From Cellulosimicrobium terreum (GTDB lineage: Bacteria; Actinomycetota; Actinomycetes; Actinomycetales; Cellulomonadaceae): DNA of 64,000 bases. The stretch spans positions 248,001-312,000 of the forward strand of contig JACYFD010000003.1 in NCBI GenBank assembly GCA_014803435.1. Direction: 5' to 3'. The first letter of the stretch is position 1. Every line of letters begins with the position of its first letter. The notes beneath the pieces were generated by a model, which worked only from the letters and a program-made list of their open reading frames with translations, was not told the origin of the DNA and did not search any database. Of the stretch, positions 46,342 through 55,325 are shown piece after piece. The translations under genes were made by a program, and so were the position numbers.

Positions 46342-47583
46342 ATGGGGAGCAGCCGGAACACCGCGACCCCGCTGCGCGTGCAGCGCGCCGACGTCCTCGC
46401 GTTCCGCTGGTCCGCGCAGGGACTCGACCGCGCACCGGGCGGTGCCGCGTCGGTGGCGGACGTCCCGGTGCTCGACCTCGGGGTGCAGGACACCGGGCCC
46501 GACGGCGCGCGCTGGGCCCTCGAGCTGCGGGGCGTGCACGCGCCGGGGCCCGGTGATCTTCCCGACGACGTCGCGCTCGCCTGGACGCTGCGCGGGGCAC
46601 CGCACGCCTATCGCCGGTCCGACCTCCCAGCGGTCGCCGTCGCCACCGCGCCGCTGTCCGAGGCGGACGCGGCGAAGCGGGTGATCAGCGCGAGCGGCCC
46701 GCTGCGCGCGGCGGGGATCAGCGTCCTCGACGCGCTGCGCACCATGGCGGAGCACGAGCGCGCGCTCGTGACGTCCCCGACGGTCAAGGGCGAGCTGTCC
46801 ACGCGCCTCACCGAGCGCCTGCCCGAGGCATACGTGCGGTGGTGCGCGCCGTGCGGCGCCACCCACAGCTACGAGATGACGTTCCGGCTGGCGGCGCTCC
46901 AGGCCGGTCTCGAGATCGAGGACGGGACCTCTCCGCCCGTGCTGCGCCCGGTACCCGGCCTCGAACCACCGCTCTACGGCCGGCTCGCGGACCAGGCCGA
47001 CCCGCGGCACGACGTCGTCCGTGGCTACCTGCGGTTCCTCGGCCCGGCGAGCGTGCACAACGTCGCGGCCTTCCTCGACGCCCCGGTGCGCACCGTCCGG
47101 GACGCCTGGCCGGCCGACGTCGTCGAGGTCGAGGTCGAGGGTATGGGGGGCTCGGGTGGGAAGGGCCCGTCCGGGCGGGGCGGCGGTCGCCCGGCCCGGA
47201 GCCTGTGGGTGCTCGCGGACGACGCGGACGCGCTCGCGGGGGCCGCTGGACGGCACCGGGAGCAGGCCCACGGCACGACCCAGCTCCGGCTCGCCGGACC
47301 GTACGACCCGTTCCTCCAGCTCCGCGACCGCGAGCTCCTCGTCCGGGAGCAGGCACGCCGCACGGACCTGTGGCGCACGCTCGGGCGCCCGGGGGCGGTC
47401 CTCGCCGACGGCGAGGTCGTCGGGACGTGGCGGCCCCGTGCCTCGTCCGGGCGTCTCGCCGTGCTCGTGGACCCGTGGCAGCGCTGGGACCAGGCGCTCA
47501 CGGACGCGGTCGCCGAGCAGGCCGAACGCCTCGGGTCCTTCCGGGACGCGTCGTCGGTCAGCGTCGAGCGCGCCTCCGCCTGA
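46342..47583 (+). CDS. Winged-helix DNA-binding domain protein (HTH_42 family)
   Basis: A 413-residue protein of the HTH_42/DUF1006 family, related in fold to the YcaQ/AlkX DNA glycosylases. Characteristic parts are the N-terminal ADVLAFRWSAQGLDR, the central DVVRGYLRFLGPASVHNVAAFLD winged helix, and the C-terminal RLAGPYDPFLQLRDRELLV. A Gly/Ser/Arg linker near residue 270 is variable. Family members excise crosslinked or alkylated bases, but the catalytic QxQ motif is not obvious, so activity is unproven. ATG at 46342 follows TAGCGT (46330-46335) by 6 nt, a leaderless layout. It converges with putA across 14 bp. Confidence 0.82.
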   Translation: MGSSRNTATPLRVQRADVLAFRWSAQGLDRAPGGAASVADVPVLDLGVQDTGPDGARWALELRGVHAPGPGDLPDDVALAWTLRGAPHAYRRSDLPAVAVATAPLSEADAAKRVISASGPLRAAGISVLDALRTMAEHERALVTSPTVKGELSTRLTERLPEAYVRWCAPCGATHSYEMTFRLAALQAGLEIEDGTSPPVLRPVPGLEPPLYGRLADQADPRHDVVRGYLRFLGPASVHNVAAFLDAPVRTVRDAWPADVVEVEVEGMGGSGGKGPSGRGGGRPARSLWVLADDADALAGAAGRHREQAHGTTQLRLAGPYDPFLQLRDRELLVREQARRTDLWRTLGRPGAVLADGEVVGTWRPRASSGRLAVLVDPWQRWDQALTDAVAEQAERLGSFRDASSVSVERASA

Positions 47584-47597
47584 CGCCTGCCGAGTCG

Positions 47598-50500
47598 TCA
47601 GCGGCGGACGTGGCCGTAGCGGTGCGTCGTGCGGCTCACGGCCTGCTCGCGCAGGACGGTGAGCAGCTCGCGGCGTGCGCTCGCGACCACGGGGTGGTCG
47701 AGGACCGTCAGGATCCCCACGCGCTCCGCCGCGGCCTCGTGCAGCCCGGGAGCCGAGCCGACGACGCGCAGCCGCCCGCGGACCCGCCCCGCGGCGACCT
47801 GCCGGGCGAGGTCCTCGTCGGTCACCGCCGTCCCGTCCGTCGCCCCGGGTGCACCGGGGGCGGGCAGCACCACGACGGGCACCCCGACGGTCCGTGCGGC
47901 GTGCAGCACGCGCTCGACCTCGACGGCCGACGCGTCGGTGCCGACACGCACGGTGAGGAGGTCGACCGGACGGTAGCGGAACACGTTCGACTCGGCCTGC
48001 AGACCCGACAGGTCGTGGTCCTGGGAGAGCTCGCGCTCCCACACCCGCGCGTCGTCGGCCACGGCCCACGCGAGCCAGGCGTCGGAGGCGCTCTCGCGCG
48101 CGGGCGGCCCGTCCGGCGCGTCGGACCAGCGCCCGAGCTGGGCGACGTAGCTCGGCCCGCCGGCCTTCGCCCCGGGACCGACGGCCGACTGCTTCCAGCC
48201 GCCGAACGACTGGCGCTGCACGATCGCACCCGTGATGTGCCGGTTGACGTACGCGTTGCCCACCTCGACGGCGTCGAGCCAGCGCGCGACCTCGCCGTCG
48301 TCGAGGCTGTGGATGCCGCCCGTGAGGCCGAACGGCACGGCGTTCTGCAGCGCGACCGCCTCGTCGAGAGTCGCCGCCGTCATGATGCCGAGCACGGGGC
48401 CGAAGCACTCGGTGAGGTGGAACGTCGAGCCGGGTCGGACGCCCTCCTTGAGACCCGGTGTCCACAGCCGGCCACCGCCCGGACCCCCGTCGGTCCGGCC
48501 GTCCAGCCGGCGCGGCCGAACGAGCCACGACTCGCCCTCCTCCAGCGTCGTCAGGGCACGCAGGAGCTTGCCGGACGCGGCCTCCGTCAGCGGCCCCATG
48601 GTCGTCGACAGCTGCGTCGGCGGACCGACCGCGAGCGAGCGCACGGCGTCGACGAGCTGGCGTCGCACGCGCCGTCCCGTCTCGGTCCGGGGATCCCCGG
48701 CGGACCCCACGAGGATCACGAGCGACGCGGCGGAGCACTTCTGCCCGGCGTGCCCGAACGCGGACCGGACGAGGTCGGCGACCGCCAGGTCGAGGTCCGC
48801 GGCGGGCGTCACGACGAGCGCGTTCTTGCCCGAGGTCTCCGCGAGCACGGGACGCCCCGGCTTCCACCGCGCGAAGAGCCGGGCGGTCTCGATCGAGCCG
48901 GTGAGCACGACGCGCGCGACTCCGTCGTGCGTGACGAGCCGCTCGCCGAGCTCGTCGTCGGGCACGCGCAGGAACTGCACGACGTCGGTCACCGCCGACC
49001 GGTCGTCACCGGCGTCGAGCCCGAGACCGGCCGCGGCGAACGGTCCCGGGTCCGCCGCGACAGCGTCGCGCAGGCCTGCGTGGATCGCGTCGACGGCGAC
49101 CTCGAGGCAGCGCGGGGTCGGCGGCGCGGGCTTCGCGAGGACGGCCGAGCCGGCCGCGAGCGCCGCGAGGACGCCGCCGACGGGGATGGCCACGGGGAAG
49201 TTCCAGGGCGGGGTGACGAGCGTGACGCCGTCGGGCGTGAAGCGCGCTCCGGGCCAGGCGGCCGACGCGGGGTCGAGCTCGTCCGCCCGGTCCGCGTAGT
49301 AGGCGGCGAAGTCGACGGCCTCGCTCACCTCGGGGTCGGCCTCGGCTACGGTCTTGCCCGGCTCGTGCACCATCGCGACGACCAGGTCGGTGCGCGCGGT
49401 CTCGAGCCGGTGCGCGACGGCGCGCAGCGCGGCGCCGCGCGCGACGGGGGCAACCCGCGACCAGGCTGCGGTGGCCCTCACGGCGCGCGTGACGGCGTCG
49501 TCCACCTGCGCGGCGGTGGTGAGCACGTCCGTGCGGACGGGCACGAACCCGCTGTCGGGCCCGGTCACGTGCAGCGCCCACGACCGGGAGGCGGCGACGG
49601 CGGGATCGGTGTCGGGCACGTTGCCGAACCCCGGGTTGTGCCCCGTTGCGCCCTTCGATCGGGGCGTAACCCGGGGGTCGGCGGGCGAACCGGGCCCGAC
49701 GGCGGGCAAACCGGGCCTGTCCGCAGGGGCGGCGTCAGCCCGGGGCCGGCGGCGCGGTGTCACGGCGGCGGGCGGGTAGTCGACGCCGAGGAGCACCGAC
49801 GCGCGGAACGCGGCCTCCTGCCGGCTCATCGCGCTGCCCGTCGCGGCGACGGCCGGTGCGTCTGAGTCGGGCACGTCGGGGGCGAACATCGCGTGCAGGA
49901 AGTTCTGTTCCGCGGCGTTCTCCTCGAGCCGGCGGACGAGGTAGGAGATCGCGACGTCGAAGTCCTCGTCGCGCACGACGGGCGTGTACAGCACGACGCG
50001 CCCGCCCCTCCCGACGTGCGGACCGGTGTCCACCCGATCACGGGCGACCTCGTCGCGCACGGCGCGCGCCTCGCCCGGCGCCATGCCCTGGAGCATCTCG
50101 ACGTCGAGCGCGTGGCTCACGCCGCGTTCCCGACCGAGCAGCACGGCGAGCGCGACGTGGAAGAGGTTGTGGCTCGCGACGCCGATGCGCACGGCGTCGG
50201 TACGCGGCGCGCGCAGCGCGTGGTCGAGCAGGCGCACATAGTTGGCGTCGACGTCGGGCTTCGTCGGGTACGGCGCCTGCGGCCACCCGTGGAGCTCGGC
50301 CTCGACGGCCTCCATGGCGAGGTTGGCGCCCTTGACGAGCCGCACCTTGATGGGCGCTCCCCCGGCGGCGACGCGCTCGGTCGCGAAGGCGGTGAGCCCG
50401 TCGAGCGCCCCGAGCGCGTCCGGCAGGTAGGCCTGGAGCACGATCCCGGCCTCCAGGTCGCGGAGCTCGTCGTGCGCGAGGACCGCGCGGAACACCTCCG

Positions 50501-51260
50501 TGGTGAGGGCGAGGTCGTGGTACTCCTCCATGTCGAGGTTGAGGAAGACGCCGTGGTCCCGCGCCGCGCGGTACAGGGGCAGCAGCCGCTCGACGACCCG
50601 GTCGCGCGACCCCTCCAGGTCCCACGGGACGAGCTGGGACGCGACGGACGACACCTTGACCGACACGTAGTCGACGTCGGGCCGCTCCACGAGGGCGATC
50701 GTGCGCTCGAGCCGCGCGTTCGCCTCGTCCTCGCCGAGCACCGCCTCGCCGAGCAGGTTCACGTTGAGCGCGTACCCCTCGGCCCGCGTGCGCGCGAGGT
50801 GCGGGCCGAGGCCCGGGCCGGCGTCGGCCACGAGGTGCCCCACGAGCTGGCGCAGCCGCAGGCGGGCCGCGGGCACGACGACGGACGGCAGCACGGGCGC
50901 GACCCGTGCCCCGAGCCCGAGCAGCCCGCGGTCCACCGGGCCGAGGAACCCGCCCGCGCCGCCGGCGAGGGCGCCCAGCCGTCCCAGCGCCCGGGCCGCG
51001 ACGCCCGTGTCCCGGGGCCGCGCGACGTCGTCCACGAACCGCACCGCGAGCTCGAGCCCGTCAGGGTCGGAGACCAGCGCGCCCAGCCGTTCGGCGGTGC
51101 GGCGCTCCCGTGCCTCGGCACGTGCGCCGCCGATGGCGCCGCTGGGGCCGTCGCTCGAGCCGTCGCTGCCCGCGAGCCAGCGACGGGCCAGGGTGACGGC
51201 CTCCTCGACGAGGTCGGTGGGTCCGGGGTGCGCGGGGGTGGTGCGCGGGTGGTCGCTCAT
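47598..51260 (-). CDS. putA: Bifunctional proline dehydrogenase / L-glutamate gamma-semialdehyde dehydrogenase
   Basis: A 1220-residue enzyme oxidising proline to glutamate. The proline dehydrogenase barrel spans about 80-480 (YVSVKVSSVASQLVPWD; FLNLDMEEYHDLALT; VRLVKGANLAMEAVEAELHGW). A linker of about 60 residues follows, then the aldehyde dehydrogenase domain (about 550-1070) with VTPPWNFPVAIPVGG, ETSGKNALVV and the nucleophile Cys in FGHAGQKCSAASL. The linker contains a 20-residue segment (about 527-546) encoded by a dispersed 60-bp palindrome inserted in frame at 49623-49682. No N-terminal DNA-binding domain is present, so it is not the trifunctional form. ATG at 51260 is the start. Downstream gdhA would take the glutamate made. 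Confidence 0.94.
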   Translation of the reverse strand: MSDHPRTTPAHPGPTDLVEEAVTLARRWLAGSDGSSDGPSGAIGGARAEARERRTAERLGALVSDPDGLELAVRFVDDVARPRDTGVAARALGRLGALAGGAGGFLGPVDRGLLGLGARVAPVLPSVVVPAARLRLRQLVGHLVADAGPGLGPHLARTRAEGYALNVNLLGEAVLGEDEANARLERTIALVERPDVDYVSVKVSSVASQLVPWDLEGSRDRVVERLLPLYRAARDHGVFLNLDMEEYHDLALTTEVFRAVLAHDELRDLEAGIVLQAYLPDALGALDGLTAFATERVAAGGAPIKVRLVKGANLAMEAVEAELHGWPQAPYPTKPDVDANYVRLLDHALRAPRTDAVRIGVASHNLFHVALAVLLGRERGVSHALDVEMLQGMAPGEARAVRDEVARDRVDTGPHVGRGGRVVLYTPVVRDEDFDVAISYLVRRLEENAAEQNFLHAMFAPDVPDSDAPAVAATGSAMSRQEAAFRASVLLGVDYPPAAVTPRRRPRADAAPADRPGLPAVGPGSPADPRVTPRSKGATGHNPGFGNVPDTDPAVAASRSWALHVTGPDSGFVPVRTDVLTTAAQVDDAVTRAVRATAAWSRVAPVARGAALRAVAHRLETARTDLVVAMVHEPGKTVAEADPEVSEAVDFAAYYADRADELDPASAAWPGARFTPDGVTLVTPPWNFPVAIPVGGVLAALAAGSAVLAKPAPPTPRCLEVAVDAIHAGLRDAVAADPGPFAAAGLGLDAGDDRSAVTDVVQFLRVPDDELGERLVTHDGVARVVLTGSIETARLFARWKPGRPVLAETSGKNALVVTPAADLDLAVADLVRSAFGHAGQKCSAASLVILVGSAGDPRTETGRRVRRQLVDAVRSLAVGPPTQLSTTMGPLTEAASGKLLRALTTLEEGESWLVRPRRLDGRTDGGPGGGRLWTPGLKEGVRPGSTFHLTECFGPVLGIMTAATLDEAVALQNAVPFGLTGGIHSLDDGEVARWLDAVEVGNAYVNRHITGAIVQRQSFGGWKQSAVGPGAKAGGPSYVAQLGRWSDAPDGPPARESASDAWLAWAVADDARVWERELSQDHDLSGLQAESNVFRYRPVDLLTVRVGTDASAVEVERVLHAARTVGVPVVVLPAPGAPGATDGTAVTDEDLARQVAAGRVRGRLRVVGSAPGLHEAAAERVGILTVLDHPVVASARRELLTVLREQAVSRTTHRYGHVRR
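49623..49682. repeat. Dispersed palindrome (family 1), in-frame copy inside putA
   Basis: The plus strand reads GCCGAACCCCGGGTT ... AACCCGGGGGTCGGC, a 15-bp imperfect inverted repeat with inner CCCCG/CGGGG arms. The element is 60 bp, so putA stays open across it. The same outer arms occur at 63725-63784, in non-coding DNA. Confidence 0.8.
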
Positions 51261-51298
51261 CGCACCAGCCTGCCTCGGGTCGCGCACCTCCACGAGTT

Positions 51299-51339
51299 GT
51301 CAGCGACCCACCGGCCTCGGCACACGTGGCTCGCTGACA
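51299..51339. repeat. Dispersed palindrome (family 2) between putA and the aldo/keto reductase gene
   Basis: TGTCAGCGACCCAC, a 14-nt spacer and GTGGCTCGCTGACA form a hairpin with the same arm lengths and spacer length as the copy at 27867-27914. Here it lies between divergent start codons, so a terminator role is unlikely. Confidence 0.75.
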
Positions 51340-51386
51340 GCGTGCTCGGGTGGCGGGAGAGCGCACCAGGCACGAAGACTGGTGCC

Positions 51387-52211
51387 ATGACCACAGGACC
51401 CGACAGCACCGACAGCACCCGTCCGACCATCTCCACCGCCCTCGACGTCCCGTCCGCGACCCTGCCCGGCGGGGCGATCCCCCTGCTCGGCATCGGCACG
51501 TGGCAGTCCGAGGGCGACGACTGCTACCGCGCCGTGCGGCACGCGCTCGACGTCGGCTATCGCCACGTCGACACCGCGACGGGCTACGGCAACGAGTCCC
51601 AGGTGGGCCGGGCGCTCGACGACTCGTCCGTGGACCGCGCCGACGTGTTCGTCACGACGAAGCTGCCGCCGGACGCCGCGGGCAAGGAGCGCGAGACGCT
51701 CGAGGCGTCGCTGCGCGACCTCGGCACCGACTACGTGGATCTCTGGCTCATCCACTGGCCGCCGTCCGGCGAGGCGTCGCCGTGGGTCTGGGAGAAGTTC
51801 GTCGAGCTCCGCAACGAGGGCAAGGTCCGCTCGATCGGCGTGAGCAACTACTCGGTGGAACAGGTCGACATCCTGTCCGCGCAGGTCGGCGAGACACCCG
51901 CCGTGGACCAGATCCCGTGGAGCCCGGCCGACTTCAGCTCTCACCTCGCCGACCAGCTCGGCAAGCGCGGCGTCGTGCTCGAGGGCTACAGCCCGTTCAA
52001 GCGCACCGACCTCGACGCGCCGGTGCTCGCCGAGATCGCGGCGGCGCACGACGCGACGCCGACGCAGGTCGTCGTGCGCTGGCACCTCGACCACGGCTTC
52101 GTCGTGATCCCGAAGTCGGTGACCCCGTCGCGCATCGAGGAGAACGCCGACGTCGCGCGGTTCGCCCTGTCGGCCGACGAACTCGCGCGGATCGACGCGC
52201 TGGGTCACTGA
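51387..52211 (+). CDS. Aldo/keto reductase
   Basis: A 274-residue NADPH-dependent reductase of the AKR5-like bacterial group. The catalytic tetrad is visible: Asp and Tyr in HVDTATGYGNE, Lys in FVTTKLPPD and His in DLWLIHWPP. GVSNYSVEQVDIL, then VIPKSVTPSRIEENADV form the cofactor site. Likely substrates are small aldehydes or diketones such as 2,5-diketogluconate; it cannot be fixed from sequence. The 20-residue Thr/Ser/Asp-rich start is variable. It diverges from putA, with a family 2 palindrome between them, and lies 74 bp before gdhA. Confidence 0.92.
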   Translation: MTTGPDSTDSTRPTISTALDVPSATLPGGAIPLLGIGTWQSEGDDCYRAVRHALDVGYRHVDTATGYGNESQVGRALDDSSVDRADVFVTTKLPPDAAGKERETLEASLRDLGTDYVDLWLIHWPPSGEASPWVWEKFVELRNEGKVRSIGVSNYSVEQVDILSAQVGETPAVDQIPWSPADFSSHLADQLGKRGVVLEGYSPFKRTDLDAPVLAEIAAAHDATPTQVVVRWHLDHGFVVIPKSVTPSRIEENADVARFALSADELARIDALGH

Positions 52212-52285
52212 CCTCTCGGCGGTACGGTGGGCTCGGGGCCGCACACCCTCGTGGTCCCGAGCCCACCTCGACCCGGAGGAGAACC

Positions 52286-53632
52286 GTGACGACGACGTCC
52301 ACCCCCACCAGCAGCGCGAGCGCCCCGAGCACCGCGGGCGCCACGAGCAGCGCCGACCCGGCGAGGCCGAACCGCGAGGACGGGCCCGCCGCTGGGTCCG
52401 CGCTGCAGACGGCGCTCGCCCAGCTCTCCGGCGCGGTCGGCGTGCTCGGCTACGACGAGGGACTGCACGAGATGCTGGCGACGCCGCGGCGCGAGGTCAA
52501 CGTCGCCGTGCCGCTGCGCTGCGACGACGGCCGGACGGTGCTCTTCCACGGCTACCGGGTGCAGCACAACGTCTCGCGCGGACCGGGCAAGGGCGGGCTG
52601 CGCTACCACCCGAGCGTCGACATCGACGAGGTCCGAGCGCTCGCGATGTGGATGACCTGGAAGTGCGCCATCGTCGACCTGCCGTACGGGGGCGCCAAGG
52701 GCGGGGTGTCGATCGACCCGCGTGCGCACTCGCAGGCGGAGCTCGAGCGCGTCACGCGTCGCTACACCTCCGAGATCATGCCGGTGATCGGCCCGGAGCG
52801 GGACATCATGGCTCCGGACATGGGCACGAACGAGCAGACCATGGCCTGGGTCATGGACACGTACTCGGTGAACCGCGGGTACACGATTCCCGGTGTCGTG
52901 ACGGGCAAGCCGATCACCGTGGGCGGCTCGCTCGGCCGGACCACGGCGACCTCCGCGGGCGTCGTCCACGTGACCCGGGCCGCGCTGGAGGAGTCGGGCG
53001 TCCCGCTGTCCGAGGTGACCGTCGCGATCCAGGGCTTCGGCAAGGTCGGTGCGCACGCGGCGGTCCTGTTCGCGGCGCAGGGCGCGCGCGTCGTCGCGGT
53101 GTCGGACCAGTTCGGGGCGGTGCACGCGCCGGACGGGCTCGACGTGCGCGGGCTGCTGGAGCACGTCTCGGAGGCCGGGAGCGTCGTCGGGTTCGAGCGG
53201 GCGGACGCGATCGACAACGCCGCGCTGCTCGCGCTCGAGGTCGACGTCCTCGTCCCGGCCGCGGTCGAGGGTGTCCTGGACGAGGAGTCCGCGGGGCGCG
53301 TGCGCGCGCGCTGGGTGGTCGAGGGCGCGAACGGCCCGACGACGCAGGCGGGCGACCAGGTGCTCGCGAAGAACGGGATCACGGTCGTGCCGGACGTGCT
53401 CGCGAACGCGGGCGGCGTCGTCGTCTCGTACTTCGAGTGGGTGCAGGCGAACCAGGCGTACTGGTGGACCGAGCAGGAGATCGGGGAGAAGCTCGAGCAC
53501 CGCATGCTCCAGGCGTACGACGAGGTCGCGTCGCTCGCCCGGCGCGAGGGCCTCACGCTGCGCGACGCGGCGCTCGTCATTGGGGTCAAGCGCGTCGCCG
53601 AGGCGCACGAGATCCGCGGCCTCTACCCCTGA
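52286..53632 (+). CDS. gdhA: Glutamate dehydrogenase
   Basis: A 448-residue Glu/Leu/Phe/Val dehydrogenase, reversibly converting glutamate to 2-oxoglutarate and ammonia. Motifs: GPGKGGLRYHPSVD, the catalytic Lys138 in PYGGAKGGV, APDMGTNEQTMAWVMDTY, the GGSLGRTTATSAG substrate loop, and the dinucleotide site VAIQGFGKVGAHAA. Length fits the hexameric GDH-I type. The first 40 residues are Ser/Thr/Ala-rich and disordered. GTG at 52286 is preceded by GGAGGAGA. The nearby putA produces glutamate, so the two may act in the same catabolic route, which is inference. It overlaps the convergent TspO-like gene by 10 bp. Confidence 0.93.
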   Translation: MTTTSTPTSSASAPSTAGATSSADPARPNREDGPAAGSALQTALAQLSGAVGVLGYDEGLHEMLATPRREVNVAVPLRCDDGRTVLFHGYRVQHNVSRGPGKGGLRYHPSVDIDEVRALAMWMTWKCAIVDLPYGGAKGGVSIDPRAHSQAELERVTRRYTSEIMPVIGPERDIMAPDMGTNEQTMAWVMDTYSVNRGYTIPGVVTGKPITVGGSLGRTTATSAGVVHVTRAALEESGVPLSEVTVAIQGFGKVGAHAAVLFAAQGARVVAVSDQFGAVHAPDGLDVRGLLEHVSEAGSVVGFERADAIDNAALLALEVDVLVPAAVEGVLDEESAGRVRARWVVEGANGPTTQAGDQVLAKNGITVVPDVLANAGGVVVSYFEWVQANQAYWWTEQEIGEKLEHRMLQAYDEVASLARREGLTLRDAALVIGVKRVAEAHEIRGLYP

Positions 53633-54480
53633 GCGTCGTCGCGGCGGGAGCGGGCGCGCAGCACGGCCGCCACCGCCGCGACGAGCGCGACCGCGCTCGC
53701 TCCGACCGCGACCCACGCCACCACGGTGTCCTCCAGCGGCCCGGTGAACCTGCCCACCGCGACCCAGGCCAGACCCCAGGCCATGGCGAGGCCGACGCCG
53801 AGGGTCAGCGCGCGACGTCGGGCGGCGAAGGACGCCCACGCGACGGAGAGCGCCGCGGCGAGCACCAGGACCACGACGGACCAGCCGGTCACGCCGAGGC
53901 CCAGGTCTCCGACACCCGCGTCCGCGAGCGCCGCGCAGACGTTCGCGAGCGTCGCGACGCTCACCCAGCCGGTGTACAGGCCGATCGTGCCGTCGAGCAG
54001 GAGCGCCTGGGGCGTGCTCGACGGCGGTGTCCGGACGAGCCGGACGACCAGCACCGCGAGCACCGCGAGGAGGGCGGCGATGACGACCACGCTGCCGACG
54101 AGCGACCCTGCCTGGACCACGCCGATCCACGCCGCGTTGAGCACCATCGACGCGAGCACCCACCACCCGGTCGCGCGCAGCCGTGCGTCGGCCGCGTTGC
54201 GGGGCAGCACCTGCAGGACCGCGAACGCGAACAGCCCGAGGTAGATGACGGACCAGATCCGGAACGCCGGGTTGTCCGGGGCGACGGGGGTGGCCGTCGC
54301 GGACAGCGCTCCCCCGGCGGCGTCCTGGATCGCCTGGCCCCCGAACGCCCCGGACCCGTAAGCCGCGGCGCCCGCGGCGACGAGGGATCCGACGAGCACC
54401 ACCACCTGGCGGACGCGGTCGGACGGGGTCGGTCTGACCGCTCCGACGGGGGTGGACGGGGATGCGGCTGCTGTCGTCAT
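53623..54480 (-). CDS. TspO/MBR-like tryptophan-rich membrane protein
   Basis: A 285-residue membrane protein with about seven hydrophobic spans. APDNPAFRIWSVIYLGLFAFAV matches the conserved first-helix region of TspO/MBR tryptophan-rich sensory proteins (usual form AP-W-W--IY), and NAAWIGVVQAGS and LYTGWVSVATLANV are the later family motifs. It is longer than the classic 160-residue TspO by two extra C-terminal spans, as in other actinobacterial and cyanobacterial homologues. TspO binds porphyrins and haem, which is telling since it lies 73 bp downstream of hemQ and hemH on the same strand. Function in this branch is untested. Confidence 0.78.
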   Translation of the reverse strand: MTTAAASPSTPVGAVRPTPSDRVRQVVVLVGSLVAAGAAAYGSGAFGGQAIQDAAGGALSATATPVAPDNPAFRIWSVIYLGLFAFAVLQVLPRNAADARLRATGWWVLASMVLNAAWIGVVQAGSLVGSVVVIAALLAVLAVLVVRLVRTPPSSTPQALLLDGTIGLYTGWVSVATLANVCAALADAGVGDLGLGVTGWSVVVLVLAAALSVAWASFAARRRALTLGVGLAMAWGLAWVAVGRFTGPLEDTVVAWVAVGASAVALVAAVAAVLRARSRRDDAQG

Positions 54481-54553
54481 GCCTCCACGATGACATTGCT
54501 CAGCATGCTGAGCATCTTGGGAGGCCTCGGGCCGGTCCCGACGCGGTCGACCG

Positions 54554-55288
54554 TCAGGCGAAGGGCTGGCGGTCGACCCAGGCGGTGAGCGACGTGCGGG
54601 GCCCGGTGAAGAACGGGACCTCCTCGCGCACGTGGCGACGGGCCTCGGTCGCGCGCAGCTCGCGCATGAGGTCGACGATCCGGTGCAGCTCGTCGGCCTC
54701 GAACGCGAGGATCCACTCGTAGTCGCCGAGCGCGAAGGACGAGACCGTGTTGGCCCGCACGTCCGGGTAGTCCTTGGCCGCGAGGCCGTGGTCGCGCAGC
54801 ATGGTCCGGCGCTCGGCGTCGGGCAGCAGGTACCACTCGTAGGAACGGACGAACGGGTAGACGCTCAGGTAGTCGCGCGGCGCCTCGCCGGCGAGGAACG
54901 CCGGGACGTGTCCGCGGTTGAACTCCGCGGGACGGTGCAGCGCCACGTTCGACCAGACCGGCTCGAGGTGCGCACCGAGCCCGCTCTGGCGCAGACGCTG
55001 GTACGCGCCCTGCACGGACTCGACCGACGGGCCGTGCCACCACACCATGAGATCCGCGTCCGAGCGCAGCCCGGCGACGTCGTACCAACCACGGACCACG
55101 AGGTCGCCGTCGACGGCAGCCGGGTCGTCGCCTCCCCCGACGTCGTCGAGGGCGCGGGTGACCAGCGCCGCCCGCTCGTCGCGGTCGGCGGGCAGCGGCG
55201 CGGCTGTCGCGAAGACCGACCACATCGCGTAACGGATGGTCGAGTTGATCTGCTCGTGGTCGGCAGGCACGCGGGCGGCGTCGCTCAT
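54554..55288 (-). CDS. hemQ: Coproheme decarboxylase (HemQ/ChdC)
   Basis: A 244-residue chlorite-dismutase-family protein that decarboxylates coproheme III to haem b with peroxide in the coproporphyrin-dependent pathway. [12 protein letters not shown] opens the first ferredoxin-like half; [13 protein letters not shown] carries the catalytic Tyr, followed by RRTMLRDHG with the proximal His region, and [26 protein letters not shown] near the end. The ATG at 55288 is chosen because similarity begins right there; GAGAGGACACC stands upstream. It is 37 bp downstream of ferrochelatase, a common actinobacterial pairing, and precedes a TspO-like gene. Confidence 0.94.
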   Translation of the reverse strand: MSDAARVPADHEQINSTIRYAMWSVFATAAPLPADRDERAALVTRALDDVGGGDDPAAVDGDLVVRGWYDVAGLRSDADLMVWWHGPSVESVQGAYQRLRQSGLGAHLEPVWSNVALHRPAEFNRGHVPAFLAGEAPRDYLSVYPFVRSYEWYLLPDAERRTMLRDHGLAAKDYPDVRANTVSSFALGDYEWILAFEADELHRIVDLMRELRATEARRHVREEVPFFTGPRTSLTAWVDRQPFA

Positions 55289-55325
55289 GGGGTGGTGTCC
55301 TCTCGGGGTGCCGGGCGTCGGCCGG

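Noticed and set aside
45145-48867. A 1240-codon minus-strand frame crossing celR, the HTH_42 gene and part of putA
   Set aside because: It overlaps three recognised genes in conflicting frames and carries no motif.
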